23,760 nucleotides of DNA from an uncultured Candidatus Saccharibacteria bacterium. GTDB taxonomy: Bacteria; Patescibacteriota; Saccharimonadia; Saccharimonadales; Saccharimonadaceae. The position numbers and the translations under genes are program-made. Shown piece by piece: positions 1 to 6,279 of this stretch; the stretch's first letter is position 1; each line of letters opens with the position of its first letter. Location: contig CALHVV010000013.1 of assembly GCA_938036915.1 (NCBI GenBank), positions 1 to 23,760 on the forward strand. Reading direction: 5' to 3'. The notes under the pieces are model-generated. The model had not been told where the DNA came from. It did not search any database and saw only the letters and a program-made list of their open reading frames with translations.

Positions 1-501
1 TCGCAAAGTGAAGCAGAAGGCCAACCATACGAGAAGCCCCAGCCTGAGGTGACTCAACCACAGGAGACTCAGCCTACACCAATTTCTGAAAGTGATAACT
101 CTAAAGTGATTGCAGGTATTATAGAAAAGAAAAAACCAAATCCAGAAGATGATTTCTTTGACATTGCGCTAGCTCTAGGGAATAATAAAGACCATAGCGA
201 TGTGATTGTTACAACTCCTGAGAAGCCTGAGGATCCAACAGCTTTTGGTAATTTTAGTAGGGATTTTCATGATCGTATGGCCGAGCTTGGCGCACGAATC
301 GCACAATCGTCAACAGACGCTGAACTTAATGACAACGAATCGAAAGCTCATGCAGAGATACGGAACTTTGCTGAGGAAGCGAAAAGATTTCCTGGTAAAC
401 GGTTTGATGTCATCCGGATAATAGCAATGGCGGACGAGAATATGCAAAGAGCAGTTAGTTATAATGTAAACAATCGTAAGTCGGGGGGTCAAGCAGCCTA
501 G
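1..501 (+). CDS. 3' end of an unrecognised acidic protein (partial)
   Basis: The frame is open from the first base to a TAG at 499-501, so this is the C-terminal 166 residues of a gene that starts before the window. A GTG at 49 could start a 150-residue version, but it has no clear ribosome binding site and the open frame upstream has the same composition. The first 40 or so residues are rich in Pro, Gln, Glu and Thr and look like a disordered linker. The rest is a charged, mostly helical segment (FGNFSRDFHDRMAELGARI, then an Ala/Glu/Arg-rich stretch) ending in KSGGQAA. I see no membrane segment, catalytic motif or known family. Function is unknown. It precedes a DUF5663 gene on the same strand by 44 nt. 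Confidence 0.6.
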   Translation, partial: SQSEAEGQPYEKPQPEVTQPQETQPTPISESDNSKVIAGIIEKKKPNPEDDFFDIALALGNNKDHSDVIVTTPEKPEDPTAFGNFSRDFHDRMAELGARIAQSSTDAELNDNESKAHAEIRNFAEEAKRFPGKRFDVIRIIAMADENMQRAVSYNVNNRKSGGQAA

Positions 502-509
502 TGCGGTGT

Positions 510-539
510 TTGACTCGCATAGAATAGAGATTAAAGAAT
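510..539 (+). promoter_or_regulatory. Possible promoter, leaderless type
   Basis: TTGACT at 510-515, an 18-nt spacer and AAGAAT at 534-539, followed by six bases and the ATG at 546. There is no Shine-Dalgarno sequence before that ATG. The -10 is weak (4 of 6), but the geometry matches the stronger leaderless promoters elsewhere in the window. Confidence 0.35.
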
Positions 540-545
540 TGCATT

Positions 546-869
546 ATGCCGATCACTCACCCTCAAGCTACCCCTCTCATCACCCAATACGATCTCGATC
601 GCCTTGGGATCAAGACGCGCGACTCGGCAGCGCTGCTGCAGGAGGTGAATAACACGCTTTATGAGCGGGTGGGGCTAGAGGTTATTGGCCGCTTGTCGGA
701 CAATGATCTCGATGAGCTAGTGCGCCGCCAGGAAACGGACGATAGTGCAGCGCTATTTGCCTGGCTGTCGCAGCGGGTTGCGCACCTCGACGAGATCCTG
801 AGCGACGAGCGCACCCTCATCCTTGGCGACTTGGCCAAGAAGGCTGATGAGCTGAACGATGCAGCGTGA
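546..869 (+). CDS. DUF5663-type protein (first copy)
   Basis: This 107-residue acidic protein resembles the DUF5663 family of uncharacterised CPR proteins. A short N-terminal tail is followed by a helical core containing LDRLGIKTRDSAALLQEVNN and YERVGLEVIGRLSDNDLDEL. The pattern of a short 'LG' helix, a hydrophobic helix, then 'RVG..l...Lsd..l.e' recurs in the protein at 1229-1771, so the two look like paralogues. There is no signal peptide, membrane segment or cysteine, so it is probably cytoplasmic. Function is unknown. The start is ATG with no Shine-Dalgarno sequence; a weak -10 lies six bases upstream. Its TGA overlaps the GTG of the next gene (GTGA), suggesting translational coupling. 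The family call rests on memory of the pattern, not on a profile search. Confidence 0.7.
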   Translation: MPITHPQATPLITQYDLDRLGIKTRDSAALLQEVNNTLYERVGLEVIGRLSDNDLDELVRRQETDDSAALFAWLSQRVAHLDEILSDERTLILGDLAKKADELNDAA

Positions 870-1123
870 GACCTGTGCGCGGCTACAACTACATTGCTGC
901 GAATGTACCAATCGATAACCACGCAAAGCATCTCAATACCATTCTCGCGATGAATGACGAATACCCAGCTTCTGCGATGCACCGCATTGTGCATACCATT
1001 CTCTTTGGTGAGTATCCGTGGCAGCCACGCCTGGACGAGCGTGATAGCCGTATCGTCAGCTGCCCCACCTGGTCGGCTGTTGAGCGCACGATAGCGCAGA
1101 TCGCCCAGGACGAGGAGGTGTAA
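866..1123 (+). CDS. Small hypothetical protein coupled to DUF5663 gene
   Basis: An 85-residue ORF starts at GTG 866, overlapping the stop of the previous gene by four bases (GTGA), and ends with TAA at 1121-1123. The protein is soluble and mixed alpha/beta in appearance, with Trp in EYPWQPRL and SCPTWSAVERT and an acidic C-terminus (AQDEEV). I recognise no family. The tight overlap and matching codon use support a real gene, co-translated with the upstream DUF5663 protein. It might be a partner of that protein, but only the arrangement supports this. Confidence 0.55.
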   Translation: MRPVRGYNYIAANVPIDNHAKHLNTILAMNDEYPASAMHRIVHTILFGEYPWQPRLDERDSRIVSCPTWSAVERTIAQIAQDEEV

Positions 1124-1175
1124 CAGAGGTAGACAACACTACTAAGGGAAATTACACCATATTTTGCCATTTTTA

Positions 1176-1205
1176 TTGTATGAGGGGTGGATTGTTTGGT
1201 ATACT
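1176..1205 (+). promoter_or_regulatory. Promoter of second DUF5663 gene
   Basis: TTGTAT at 1176-1181, an 18-nt spacer and TATACT at 1200-1205. Transcription should start near 1212, so the mRNA would begin almost at the ribosome binding site AGGAGGA (1212-1218). Confidence 0.6.
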
Positions 1206-1228
1206 AGGGGCAGGAGGAATTGAAAAAC

Positions 1229-1771
1229 ATGTTTCAATTAGACGATGCTTTTTTGCAAAAAATCGGTATAGCAGACTGGCCGCCAGAGGCGCGGCAGCGC
1301 TTTATCGACAACTTTCGCCAGGTGCTGGAGCTGCGTGTTGGCACAGTACTGAGCGATGGCTTGAGCGAGGTGCAGCTCAATGAATTTGAGTCGTTTATGA
1401 ATCAAGACGCTGCGGTTATTACAGCGTGGATCGACGAGCACGAGCCCGACTACGAAGATGATGAGATATACCAGAGCCAACGCGAAGCCTACGAGAAAGC
1501 GGCGGAGCAGCGTGGTGTGGAGGTAGACCAGCTGGCGCTTTTTGCGGATTATGCCCAGCTCAAGTGGCTCACCCACAACCGCCCAGACTACACAACTGTC
1601 GTGCGTGAGACCTTTGAGGGTCTTGTAGATCTCGCCAAGGCAGACCCGCAGAAGTTTCTTACTCAAGAGGGCCTTGCTAGCATCTTCCAGAGTAGCGATG
1701 CGACAGATGGTGGTACACCAGACGAGCTTGAGGGAGGCCACCCCGACCCTGATGTAGCGCTTGCTGCGTAG
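1229..1771 (+). CDS. DUF5663-type protein (second copy, longer)
   Basis: A 180-residue acidic protein. ATG 1229 is chosen over TTG 1220 because AGGAGGA at 1212-1218 is 10 nt from the ATG but only 1 nt from the TTG. Residues 1-55 carry the DUF5663-like core: FQLDDAFLQKIGIADWPPEA, then a helix ending in LELRVGTVLSDGLSEVQLNEFES, closely parallel to the protein at 546-869. A helical middle segment (about residues 60-150) ends in an acidic, Gly/Pro-rich tail. It has no membrane segment or cysteine. DUF5663 proteins are common in CPR genomes but have no established function. It has its own promoter and is followed by a hairpin at 1800-1819, so it is probably a single-gene unit. Confidence 0.75.
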   Translation: MFQLDDAFLQKIGIADWPPEARQRFIDNFRQVLELRVGTVLSDGLSEVQLNEFESFMNQDAAVITAWIDEHEPDYEDDEIYQSQREAYEKAAEQRGVEVDQLALFADYAQLKWLTHNRPDYTTVVRETFEGLVDLAKADPQKFLTQEGLASIFQSSDATDGGTPDELEGGHPDPDVALAA

Positions 1772-1799
1772 TGATGGTGACGAAGTAAAAACACGTATG

Positions 1800-1819
1800 A
1801 CCCCTGTGGATGCAGGGGT
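1800..1819 (+). terminator. Hairpin terminator after second DUF5663 gene
   Basis: A seven-pair stem ACCCCTG/CAGGGGT closes a six-base loop and is followed by TATATTAT. The downstream tract is AT-rich rather than a clean T run, so the terminator may be weak. Confidence 0.55.
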
Positions 1820-1865
1820 TATATTATGCAGAATCTGAATTATGAAACCTTGACCTTTTTCTCAC

Positions 1866-2004
1866 GCTTACCCTCCCAACTCCCTCCTCCGGAACACTAT
1901 AAGGGTCGACATTCGCTGGATGTCGACCTCTTGCGTTGGGCTGAAAACCGGTCATTACGACCGGTTTTCACACTCCATCGGATGAAGTGGTGGGGAGGGT
2001 GAGC
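1866..2004. other. Structured intergenic element, possible non-coding RNA
   Basis: A 12-pair helix joins GCTTACCCTCCC (1866-1877) to GGGAGGGTGAGC (1993-2004), with a single G-U pair. Inside it lie two perfect hairpins: GGTCGACAT/ATGTCGACC (1904-1912 with 1920-1928) and GAAAACCGGTC/GACCGGTTTTC (1943-1953 with 1959-1969). Together they form a closed three-way junction of about 140 nt between convergent genes. It does not carry the signature sequences of tmRNA, SRP RNA, RNase P RNA or tRNA. The strand cannot be decided from pairing alone. It may be a structured RNA, or stacked convergent terminators plus a chance outer pairing. Confidence 0.4.
1943..1969. terminator. Probable bidirectional intrinsic terminator
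   Basis: The stem GAAAACCGGTC/GACCGGTTTTC with loop ATTAC has an A tract before and a T tract after a GC-rich core, so it reads as a terminator on both strands. That suits its place between the convergent DUF5663 gene (+) and fmt (-). Confidence 0.65.
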
Positions 2005-2072
2005 TAACGCAAAGAGAGTATAAGACCTTGAGAGCTGAAAGCTTGGTGATTCAAGACTACTATCTACACCAT

Positions 2073-2960
2073 TCACACCCGATACCCGCGCAAAAATGCT
2101 GCGGCGCTGAGCTCTTTGCCACTGGGGGCGATGAGCTGGTCGATGACGAGATAGGTGTCGTCGCTGCAGCGTGGATCGAGCGTGGTGGCAGGCGCTGGCG
2201 CGGTGTGTGCCTGAGTGATGATATAGTGCCGCTCGCCCAGCTGGAGGCGAGCCCGTGGGTAGTGATGGTAGGCCCGCACCATTGCTTCGGCCTCTGCGGC
2301 GGTGTGCTGGGCGGGGTTGATAATGCTGCTGGCTTTGGTGAGGAGCTGGCAGTAACTTGCGTTGGACTCATCTTGTGGTGTGGGCTGGAGGCTACCACTC
2401 ACGATGCGTGGCAGGAGTTGCACTAGTGCCTTGCTGCCAAGCTGGCCTAGTGTGCTGTAGAGCTCGAGCTGCTGCTCGTCACCGCGTAAGGGGTGGGTGA
2501 GCTGCGCATAGACCGGTCCGGCGTCCATAGCAGCGCTGAGCTGCATGATGCTGACGCCAGTGGTGGTATCGCGATTGGCGATGGCGCTCTCAATCGGTGA
2601 AGGGCCGCGATAGCGTGGCAGGAGTGATGGGTGGAGGTTGATAATTCCTGGGGAAAAGCAGTCGATCACCACTTGGGGGATAATCTTACCAAAGCTCACC
2701 AGTACGCCAACAGGCTGGTTGAGCGCTTGGATATCGGGGATAATATCGCGCAGTTTGGTGGGCTGTAACACTGGAATGTCGTGTGTTAGAGCAAGCTGTT
2801 TGACTGCTGGTTGACACAGTTGCTTGCCGCGCCCCCGCCGGCTGTCTGGCTTAGTGATAACCAGCCGGACGGGGAAGCTATGTTCCAGCAGCTGCGTGAG
2901 GCTGATGGCGCTAAAGTCTTCAGTCCCAAAGAATACGATTGGTCTTGATATGCTCGTCAT
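2073..2960 (-). CDS. fmt: Methionyl-tRNA formyltransferase
   Basis: Fmt transfers a formyl group from 10-formyl-tetrahydrofolate to Met-tRNAfMet for initiation. The protein is 295 residues (E. coli Fmt is 315). The start ATG (complement of 2958-2960) gives MTSISRPIVFFGTEDFSA, the usual first strand and loop of the formyltransferase fold; a longer upstream frame lies wholly inside def and is a shadow. The signature NLHPSLLPRYRGPSPIESAI is present with the catalytic Asn and His, and the catalytic Asp is in SAAMDAGPVYAQ. The C-terminal anticodon-arm-binding domain follows (QLGERHYIITQA onward). It overlaps the 3' end of def by 41 bp, so translation is likely coupled. Order priA-def-fmt is common in bacteria. 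Confidence 0.95.
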   Translation of the reverse strand: MTSISRPIVFFGTEDFSAISLTQLLEHSFPVRLVITKPDSRRGRGKQLCQPAVKQLALTHDIPVLQPTKLRDIIPDIQALNQPVGVLVSFGKIIPQVVIDCFSPGIINLHPSLLPRYRGPSPIESAIANRDTTTGVSIMQLSAAMDAGPVYAQLTHPLRGDEQQLELYSTLGQLGSKALVQLLPRIVSGSLQPTPQDESNASYCQLLTKASSIINPAQHTAAEAEAMVRAYHHYPRARLQLGERHYIITQAHTAPAPATTLDPRCSDDTYLVIDQLIAPSGKELSAAAFLRGYRV

Positions 2961-3498
2961 AATCAACTGGCTGGAGCTCGCCCTTCTCATCGAGCTGATA
3001 AAATGCGCTGGTATCATCACGAATGCGATCGATAAACACAATGCCATTACAGTGGTCAATCTCGTGCTGCAGTACCCGCGCTAAGAAGCCATCAGCCTTG
3101 AGGCGGATGGTATTGCCATTGATATCAAGCGCCTTGACCCGGACGCGGCTGTAGCGTGGCACCTTGCCATAGATCCGACCCGACACGCTGAGGCAGCCCT
3201 CATAATCACTGATTAGCTCGCCCTCATATTTGACAATCTCTGGGTTGATGAGGGGGATGAAGGTGCGGTTGTCTTTGTCGTCGAAGTCTTCGCGCACAAT
3301 GACGACTCGCTCCAGCTGATCGATCTGCACTGCCGCCAGTGCTGCACTGATCTCGTGTGGGCGGGAATTCTCCCAGTCGATGCTGGCGCTGGTCATGTCG
3401 GCCACCAGCTGGCGCGTCTCGTCGGTAATAACATGCACCCGCTGCGACTTCTGGCGCAGGTGCGAGTTGGGTAGGGTGATAATAGCGTCTTTTTTCAT
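2920..3498 (-). CDS. def: Peptide deformylase with degenerate motif 1
   Basis: Def is the metal enzyme that removes the N-formyl group from nascent proteins. It is 192 residues. ATG (complement of 3496-3498) gives MKKDAIITLPNSHLRQKSQR, the expected beginning; the longer frame upstream is Pro-rich junk. Motif 2 EGCLS (residues 100-104, metal-ligand Cys) and motif 3 QHEIDH (144-149, two His ligands and catalytic Glu) are intact. Motif 1, normally GxGLAAxQ, reads SAALAAVQ (51-58): both glycines are replaced but the Gln remains. The C-terminus (to ILWD) runs 41 bp into fmt. There is no Shine-Dalgarno sequence; a perfect TATAAT lies seven bases before the ATG, so the mRNA is probably leaderless. 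Confidence 0.93.
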   Translation of the reverse strand: MKKDAIITLPNSHLRQKSQRVHVITDETRQLVADMTSASIDWENSRPHEISAALAAVQIDQLERVVIVREDFDDKDNRTFIPLINPEIVKYEGELISDYEGCLSVSGRIYGKVPRYSRVRVKALDINGNTIRLKADGFLARVLQHEIDHCNGIVFIDRIRDDTSAFYQLDEKGELQPVDYDEHIKTNRILWD

Positions 3499-3505
3499 TA
3501 GCTTT

Positions 3506-3514
3506 ATTATAGCA
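3506..3514 (-). promoter_or_regulatory. Extended -10 promoter of def-fmt, leaderless
   Basis: On the minus strand TGC immediately precedes TATAAT (complement of 3506-3511), an extended -10 element. The ATG of def begins seven bases downstream. No convincing -35 is seen at 17-18 nt. The start site should fall on or beside the start codon. Confidence 0.65.
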
Positions 3515-3744
3515 GATGGTGGATGGGGTGGGCGAGTGGGGTGTGGCGAGAAATACCAAAACCTCACGAACACTCCTGCAATAACCCACCGCACCGAAAA
3601 TGTTCCGGCCAGATGGAAGAGGGAGCTTATCCGCTGGCTTTATCGCTGGCCTCCAGATATTTTCTTGTTCGGTGAGTTATTACAGGAGCTCGGAATGATG
3701 TATGGTTGCGAAATTTGATAGTAGATAATTGTGATCAGATCTAC

Positions 3745-5685
3745 CTACAGCAAAGACTGTGGGTCGATATCCACCTGCCAATGTTTAGTGGGCATGTCGG
3801 CAATAACAGCGAGGAGGTCGCGGCGTTGGGCGGCTTTGATGATAAGCTGCCAGCGGTAGGTGTTGCGCAGCCGCTCGTGGAAGGCGGGCGTGGGGCCAAG
3901 GATGCTTACTTCGGGGTGGTGCTGGCGAATATGCTGAGCGAGTGCTTGGCTATTGCGGATGGCGGCCGCCTCCGTCTTGTACACACACGTGAGCTTAAGC
4001 AGGTGGACGAAGGGCGGAAACTGCCCACGGCGGCGCTCGGCCAAGGCTTGGTGATAAAACGCAGTATAATCCTGAGCCAGGCCAGCCTGAATCACTGGGT
4101 GCTGCGGCTGATATGCTTGCACGACCACTGTAGTGGCGTGAGCAGAGCGCCCCACTCGCCCCACCACTTGAGCAAGCAGCTCGAAGATGCGCTCGTTAGT
4201 GATGTAATCGGGCAAGGCCAGGCCAGCATCAGCCTGCACTACCCCAACGGTGCGTAGCTGCGGCAGGTCGAGCCCCTTAGCCACCACCTGCGTGCCGATG
4301 ATAATATTGGCCGTGCCATCATACAGGGCTTGGTATTGCTGCTCCAGGCTGTTTGTGCTGCTGCTGTCGCCATCAAAGCGGACAATACGTGCCTGCGGCC
4401 AGCGCGCGGCTACCTCTGCCTCGATGAGCTTCGTCCCAATCCCACGGTGGACGATATCGGTGCTATGGCAGGTGGGGCACATCGTTGGCACTGTGGTGTG
4501 GTAGCCACAGATATGACACTGCAGCTGGTGACGGTCGGCGTGGAGGGTGAGGGGAACAAAGCAGCGTGGGCACTCGGCTGCCCAGCCGCAGTTGGTGCAG
4601 AGCGATACATTGGCGCTGCCACGGCGGTTATGAAACAGCAGCACCTGCTGACCCGCTGCAAGCGTGGTATCGATAGCGGCAATGAGCTGATTCGACAAAA
4701 AGCGATGCTGGGTGAGGTTGCTCCGCTGGGTAAGGTCGACTAGTTGAATGGTGGGGGTGGTGGCCTCGGGCCGAGCTTTGCTCGGTAGGGTAGCGATCGG
4801 CCGCTGGGCTTTTTGCGCCAGATAATACTCGCTGACCAGTGGTGTGGCCGATCCTTGTACCACGGTCGCACCATGCTGTTGAGCTAGCACACTCGCGGCC
4901 CGCAGCGCCGAGTAGCGGGGGGATTTGTCTTGTTTGTAGCTGGCCTCGTGGGCTTCGTCGATGATGATATACCCCAGCTGCTGCAGCGGTAAGAAGAGGG
5001 CAGAGCGTGGGCCAATTGCCACCCGAGGCTGCGGACTCGTCAGGGCGGTCAGCCAGGCACGGTGGCGCTCGGCCTCCGTCTGGCGCGAATGGGTGAGGAT
5101 GATATCGGCAAAATGCTGCCGAAATTCCGCCACCAGCTGGGGTGTGAGGGCGATCTCTGGCACGAGGACAATCACCGACCGGCCTGCAGCCACAGCGTGG
5201 CGTGCAAGCTCGATATACACTGCTGTTTTGCCGCTACCTGTCACACCGTGGAGGAGCACTGTGCCAGGGCTGGCTTGGCGAATGGTGCGAACGGCCTCCT
5301 CTTGCTGTGGATTGAGCGAGAAGGTGGGCGTGCGGCGCTGTGGTGGTGAGCTCGCAGGGCGGCGCGGCGTGCGGCGCTGCTTGGCAATGCCAGCTGGTAG
5401 CACTGTCTGTAGCACGGTGGCAAGGTGCGTGGCATAATAATCGCTCAGCCACTGGCTCGTCGCTAATAGGGGAGCAGGCAGCGGTGGCAGTGGCACGACG
5501 ACATCAAGCGGCTTGGTCGTGTATGTCGGCTTTCTGGCGCGCGTTATGATGATGCCTACCACTTGCTGCGCACCAACGCTCACTTGCACCACCTGGCCCA
5601 GTGGCAGTGCGTCTGGCCAGTGATAGGTGAAGCTCTTGCTGGTAGCGCGGATAATCTTGAGTGGCGCAACTTCGTAATAGTGCAT
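3745..5685 (-). CDS. priA: Primosomal protein N' (PriA helicase)
   Basis: PriA is the 3'-5' DNA helicase that recognises stalled forks and reloads the replisome. The protein is 646 residues from ATG (complement of 5683-5685; MHYYEVAPLKIIRA). The N-terminal DNA-binding region is followed by Walker A GVTGSGKT (about 147-154), DEAH (about 243-246), the aromatic-rich loop EASYKQDKSPRY, and eight zinc-binding cysteines in four CxxC pairs (about 363-406). Helicase motifs V-VI include IIGTQVVAKGLDLPQL and QVVGRVGRS. All key motifs are intact. The short eight-residue extension upstream of this ATG is unlikely: a TATAAT lies seven bases before the chosen ATG and there is no Shine-Dalgarno sequence, so the mRNA looks leaderless. 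It lies 246 bp upstream of the def promoter and has its own promoter. Confidence 0.96.
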   Translation of the reverse strand: MHYYEVAPLKIIRATSKSFTYHWPDALPLGQVVQVSVGAQQVVGIIITRARKPTYTTKPLDVVVPLPPLPAPLLATSQWLSDYYATHLATVLQTVLPAGIAKQRRTPRRPASSPPQRRTPTFSLNPQQEEAVRTIRQASPGTVLLHGVTGSGKTAVYIELARHAVAAGRSVIVLVPEIALTPQLVAEFRQHFADIILTHSRQTEAERHRAWLTALTSPQPRVAIGPRSALFLPLQQLGYIIIDEAHEASYKQDKSPRYSALRAASVLAQQHGATVVQGSATPLVSEYYLAQKAQRPIATLPSKARPEATTPTIQLVDLTQRSNLTQHRFLSNQLIAAIDTTLAAGQQVLLFHNRRGSANVSLCTNCGWAAECPRCFVPLTLHADRHQLQCHICGYHTTVPTMCPTCHSTDIVHRGIGTKLIEAEVAARWPQARIVRFDGDSSSTNSLEQQYQALYDGTANIIIGTQVVAKGLDLPQLRTVGVVQADAGLALPDYITNERIFELLAQVVGRVGRSAHATTVVVQAYQPQHPVIQAGLAQDYTAFYHQALAERRRGQFPPFVHLLKLTCVYKTEAAAIRNSQALAQHIRQHHPEVSILGPTPAFHERLRNTYRWQLIIKAAQRRDLLAVIADMPTKHWQVDIDPQSLL

Positions 5686-5692
5686 AGGATTT

Positions 5693-5698
5693 ATTATA
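5693..5698 (-). promoter_or_regulatory. -10 element of priA, leaderless
   Basis: Perfect TATAAT on the minus strand (complement of 5693-5698), with seven bases AAATCCT before the ATG. No good -35 is visible. Confidence 0.55.
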
Positions 5699-5781
5699 CC
5701 CGACAGCACGCGAGAGTGCAGAGGGGCTCGTCTCTCCGTCGCTACTTCATCTGGGTGGCGTGCAAAACGTGCACATCAATC

Positions 5782-5860
5782 TTGCTCGCCCTGCCCAAAG
5801 CTGGTATGATAAAAAGCAGACACGTGTGTCGTGTGGATGGTTGATGAGTCGCAGTTGCGA
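5782..5860 (+). promoter_or_regulatory. Promoter-like site followed by two palindromes
   Basis: TTGCTC (5782-5787), a 17-nt spacer and TATGAT (5805-5810) resemble a promoter. Downstream are the palindrome-like GACACGTGTGTC (near 5819-5830) and TCGCAGTTGCGA (near 5849-5860). No ORF follows directly; a second promoter-like pair lies closer to the regulator at 5977. These could be operators for that regulator, but nothing in the sequence proves it. Confidence 0.3.
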
Positions 5861-5893
5861 GAGACGAAACGCACAATCAATTGGTGGGTGGTC

Positions 5894-5923
5894 TTGCCAA
5901 ATTACCATCAAAAAGTGTAGAAT
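5894..5923 (+). promoter_or_regulatory. Promoter of winged-helix regulator-recJ
   Basis: TTGCCA at 5894-5899, an 18-nt spacer and TAGAAT at 5918-5923. The leader to ATG 5977 is about 45 nt and contains AAGGGA just before the start. Confidence 0.55.
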
Positions 5924-5976
5924 AAAAAGCAACAGTTGAGTAGAGGTAACGGAAGCGAGAATTCGCTAAGGGAAGC

Positions 5977-6279
5977 ATGTTAGAAACGTTTATTACATCA
6001 CGGGTGCGGCGCAAAATCATTGTGGTCTATGCTAAGTATCCGGAGTTCCACACCCATGTCCGCGGCTTGGCGAAGTTGATCAAAGAAGACCCGGGCAATA
6101 TCCAGCGCGAGCTTAAGAATCTCGAGAAAGCTGGTTTTTTGATGGCCGAAAAACAGGGTAATACCAAAATGTATTATACGAACAAACAATATATCTTCTT
6201 CAAAGAATTGCAGAGCATGGTGATCAAATCCTCGCAGCAGCAAAAGGGTCAACAAGCGGCGGATACTGTGCAGCTCTGA
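5977..6279 (+). CDS. Winged-helix DNA-binding regulator (ArsR-like)
   Basis: A 100-residue cytoplasmic protein with a winged helix-turn-helix fold. The segment HVRGLAKLIKEDPGNIQREL is the helix-turn-helix. NLEKAGFLMAEKQGNTKMYY is the helix end plus beta wing typical of ArsR-like regulators whose N-terminus reads 'SRVRRKIIVVYAKYPEFH'. No metal-binding cysteines are present, so metal sensing is unlikely. A Gln-rich tail ends the protein. ATG 5977 is preceded by AAGGGA. The stop TGA overlaps the ATG of recJ by one base (TGATG), so the two are co-transcribed and probably coupled. Target genes and effector are unknown. Confidence 0.8.
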   Translation: MLETFITSRVRRKIIVVYAKYPEFHTHVRGLAKLIKEDPGNIQRELKNLEKAGFLMAEKQGNTKMYYTNKQYIFFKELQSMVIKSSQQQKGQQAADTVQL

